DNA from: Rhizobium glycinendophyticum
GTDB taxonomy: Bacteria > Pseudomonadota > Alphaproteobacteria > Rhizobiales > Rhizobiaceae
Assembly: GCF_006443685.1 (NCBI RefSeq)
Contig: NZ_VFYP01000001.1
Location: 1,860,001 to 1,924,000, forward strand
DNA: 64,000 nt
Reading direction: 5' to 3'
The translations under genes and the position numbers were made by a program. Below are positions 62,763-64,000 of the stretch, in pieces (position 1 is the first letter of the stretch; the number at the start of each line of letters is the position of its first letter). The notes under the pieces are model-generated. The model saw nothing but the letters and a program-made list of their open reading frames with translations, was not told the origin of the DNA and searched no databases.

Positions 62763-63209
62763 ATGGACGACATCTACAATGCCAAAATTCTGGATTTCGC
62801 CGGCAATATCGGCCGCATCGGCACCTTGCCGGATGCTCAGGCCACGGCCGAGAAGCACTCCAAACTCTGCGGTTCCCGGGTCAAGGTCTATCTGAAACTC
62901 GAACACGGCGTGGTGTCGGATTTCGCCCACGAAGTCAAAGCCTGTGCCCTGGGACAGGCTTCGTCCGGCATCATGGCTCGCCATGTCGTTGGCGCAACGC
63001 CCGGCGAACTGCGTGCCGCGCGGTTCGATATGCTGGCTATGCTAAAAGAAGGCGGTGAGGGCCCGACGGGACGCTTCGAGGACATGCGCTTCCTTAAGCC
63101 CGTGCGCGATTACAAGGCCCGACATGCTTCCACCATGCTGACCTTCGATGCCGTTGTCGACTGTCTCGACCAGATCGAACACGGCAATCGGACGGCCGAG
63201 GCGAGCTGA
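62763..63209 (+). CDS. NifU/IscU N-terminal-fold protein lacking full cluster ligands
   Basis: 148 residues of the IscU/SufU fold. Compared with IscU, the first and second cluster cysteines are kept (C36 in KLCGSRV, C61 in VKACALGQASSG), but the aspartate after the first cysteine is Ser and the third cysteine (HCS in IscU) is Ala (RHASTML). It is annotated in many alphaproteobacteria as an Fe-S scaffold protein; the residue losses make scaffold function doubtful. ATG at 62763 rather than the TTG at 62757. yidD follows after 3 bases. Confidence 0.85.
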   Translation: MDDIYNAKILDFAGNIGRIGTLPDAQATAEKHSKLCGSRVKVYLKLEHGVVSDFAHEVKACALGQASSGIMARHVVGATPGELRAARFDMLAMLKEGGEGPTGRFEDMRFLKPVRDYKARHASTMLTFDAVVDCLDQIEHGNRTAEAS

Positions 63210-63212
63210 ACC

Positions 63213-63575
63213 ATGTGCAACGGCCCCGAATGCCGGCACAACGCATTGCCGCGGCACAGCCGCAACTGGAGCGGGCCTTTTCGCAAGACCCCCGGCCGCC
63301 TCTTCGGCATGGGCTTTATCCGCCTCTATCAACTGACAGCGTCGAGCATCATCGGCAGTTCCTGCCGCCACATGCCGACCTGTTCGGAGTATGGCTATGA
63401 AGCCGTGGCGCGCCACGGGCTCTGGTCCGGCGGTTGGCTGACGCTGTTTCGCGTCATGCGCTGTGGCCCGGGCGGTACCTGGGGCGTTGATCCCGTTCCC
63501 GAGACCCTCTCGAGACCACTCCGGTGGTACACACCCTGGCGCTTCTGGCGCGTAGGACGCCATACTCGGCACTGA
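63213..63575 (+). CDS. yidD: Membrane protein insertion efficiency factor YidD
   Basis: 120 residues. The family core IRLYQLTASSIIGSSCRHMPTCSEYGYEA with three cysteines, and RCGPGG at the end of the domain, is intact; a basic N-terminal extension of about 35 residues precedes it. It helps YidC-dependent membrane protein insertion. Not beside rpmH-rnpA-yidC here, which is normal for rhizobia. Co-transcribed with the IscU-fold gene. Confidence 0.93.
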   Translation: MCNGPECRHNALPRHSRNWSGPFRKTPGRLFGMGFIRLYQLTASSIIGSSCRHMPTCSEYGYEAVARHGLWSGGWLTLFRVMRCGPGGTWGVDPVPETLSRPLRWYTPWRFWRVGRHTRH

Positions 63576-63639
63576 CTTGACGAATCGGCAGCGCTGTCAT
63601 TCGCTTCCCAGGACAAGACGGCCTTCCGGAGTGCTTGAG

Positions 63640-64000
63640 ATGCCCATGCCCCTCGAATATCGCCAGGCGTCGGCCGACTTCGATCGTTTCATGAAGGACC
63701 TCGTCACCACTTCGATGCTGACCTCGTCTCATCAGGCCTACACCATGCTCCAGGCGGTGTTTTACGTCTTCCGCCGTCGCCTGACAGTGGCCGAGGCGAT
63801 CGCCTTCGCAGGCGTTCTGCCGCCTGTCTTGCGGGCAATCTTCGTCAGCGACTGGCGTCCAGAAGAGCCACAATTGCCGTTTGTTGCGCGCGACGAACTG
63901 CAGAAGGAAATCCGCGCTTTTCGCTACGACCATAACCTCTCGACGGAGACAGCGGTGGAGGATGTCGCGGAAAGTCTGAAACGGCATGTGGATGCCAGAG
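63640..64000 (+). CDS. DUF2267 family protein (3' end cut by window)
   Basis: The visible 120 residues are helical and match DUF2267: SSHQAYTMLQAVFYVFRRRL, a short loop, then LPPVLRAIFVSDWRP. The function of this domain is unknown. GGAG lies 8 bases before the ATG at 63640; the ATG at 63646 is also possible. The gene runs off the end of the window. Confidence 0.8.
   Translation, partial: MPMPLEYRQASADFDRFMKDLVTTSMLTSSHQAYTMLQAVFYVFRRRLTVAEAIAFAGVLPPVLRAIFVSDWRPEEPQLPFVARDELQKEIRAFRYDHNLSTETAVEDVAESLKRHVDAR

Overview
The window is a 64 kb stretch of high-GC chromosomal DNA from an alphaproteobacterium, most likely a member of the Rhizobiaceae (Rhizobium, Agrobacterium, Ciceribacter and relatives). 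The basis is gene order and gene type: the general amino-acid transporter aapJQMP divergent from metC, LpxI-type lipid A synthesis, EipB (DUF1849), a tandem cold-shock-domain protein, a class I PHA synthase with a short phasin, clpS-clpA, and the rpsB-tsf-pyrH-frr-uppS-cdsA-rseP-bamA-lpxD-fabZ-lpxA-lpxI-lpxB row. About 70 protein genes and 5 tRNA genes are supported. I see no prophage, insertion sequence, CRISPR array or toxin-antitoxin pair.

Layout. 1-5.6 kb (minus strand): truncated sthA, radC, map, sfsA, phaC. 5.7-11 kb (plus): small lipoprotein, AlaC-like aminotransferase, homoserine dehydrogenase, recJ. 11-11.7 kb: three identical tRNA-Glu genes, each with its own promoter. 11.8-15.2 kb: repeat-rich lipoprotein, gloA, double cold-shock protein, DUF192 protein, tRNA-Pro, a complex I accessory subunit, tRNA-Arg. 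15.2-17.5 kb: the most accessory-looking part, with an inverted-repeat segment, an atypical acetyltransferase, a Gly/Ser-rich secreted protein behind a stress-type promoter, and a nuclease-fold protein without its catalytic residues. 17.5-23.4 kb: aapPMQJ (minus) and metC (plus). 23.4-27.5 kb: FAD monooxygenase, zinc-finger protein, alpha/beta hydrolase, crotonase-fold protein, cysE. 27.6-36.8 kb: DUF3126, phasin, clpS, clpA, azlCD, HIT, FemAB-like acyltransferase, GDPD, RidA, EipB. 36.8-50.2 kb: translation, undecaprenyl, phospholipid, outer-membrane and lipid A genes. 50.3-53.7 kb: zinc uptake znuA / znuCB-zur with two Zur-type palindromes. 53.7-64 kb: gamma-carbonic anhydrase, D-Ala-D-Ala carboxypeptidase, BTLCP protease, PilZ protein, rhomboid protease, CBS protein, patatin-like lipase, hisI, folE, NifU/IscU-like protein, yidD and a DUF2267 protein cut by the window end.

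How it fits together. The 37-50 kb row couples ribosome biogenesis and recycling to envelope building (lipid carrier, CDP-diacylglycerol, outer-membrane protein insertion, lipid A). aap, metC, hom, the aminotransferase and cysE cover amino-acid uptake and sulfur/aspartate-family metabolism. phaC and phasin make and coat storage granules. No clearly new multigene system is present. The better leads are single-locus oddities: catalytic-residue loss in three enzyme-family proteins (nuclease fold, crotonase fold, IscU fold), a very His-rich tail on the ZnuC ATPase, the tandem tRNA-Glu array with conserved promoters, and several strong unassigned hairpins.
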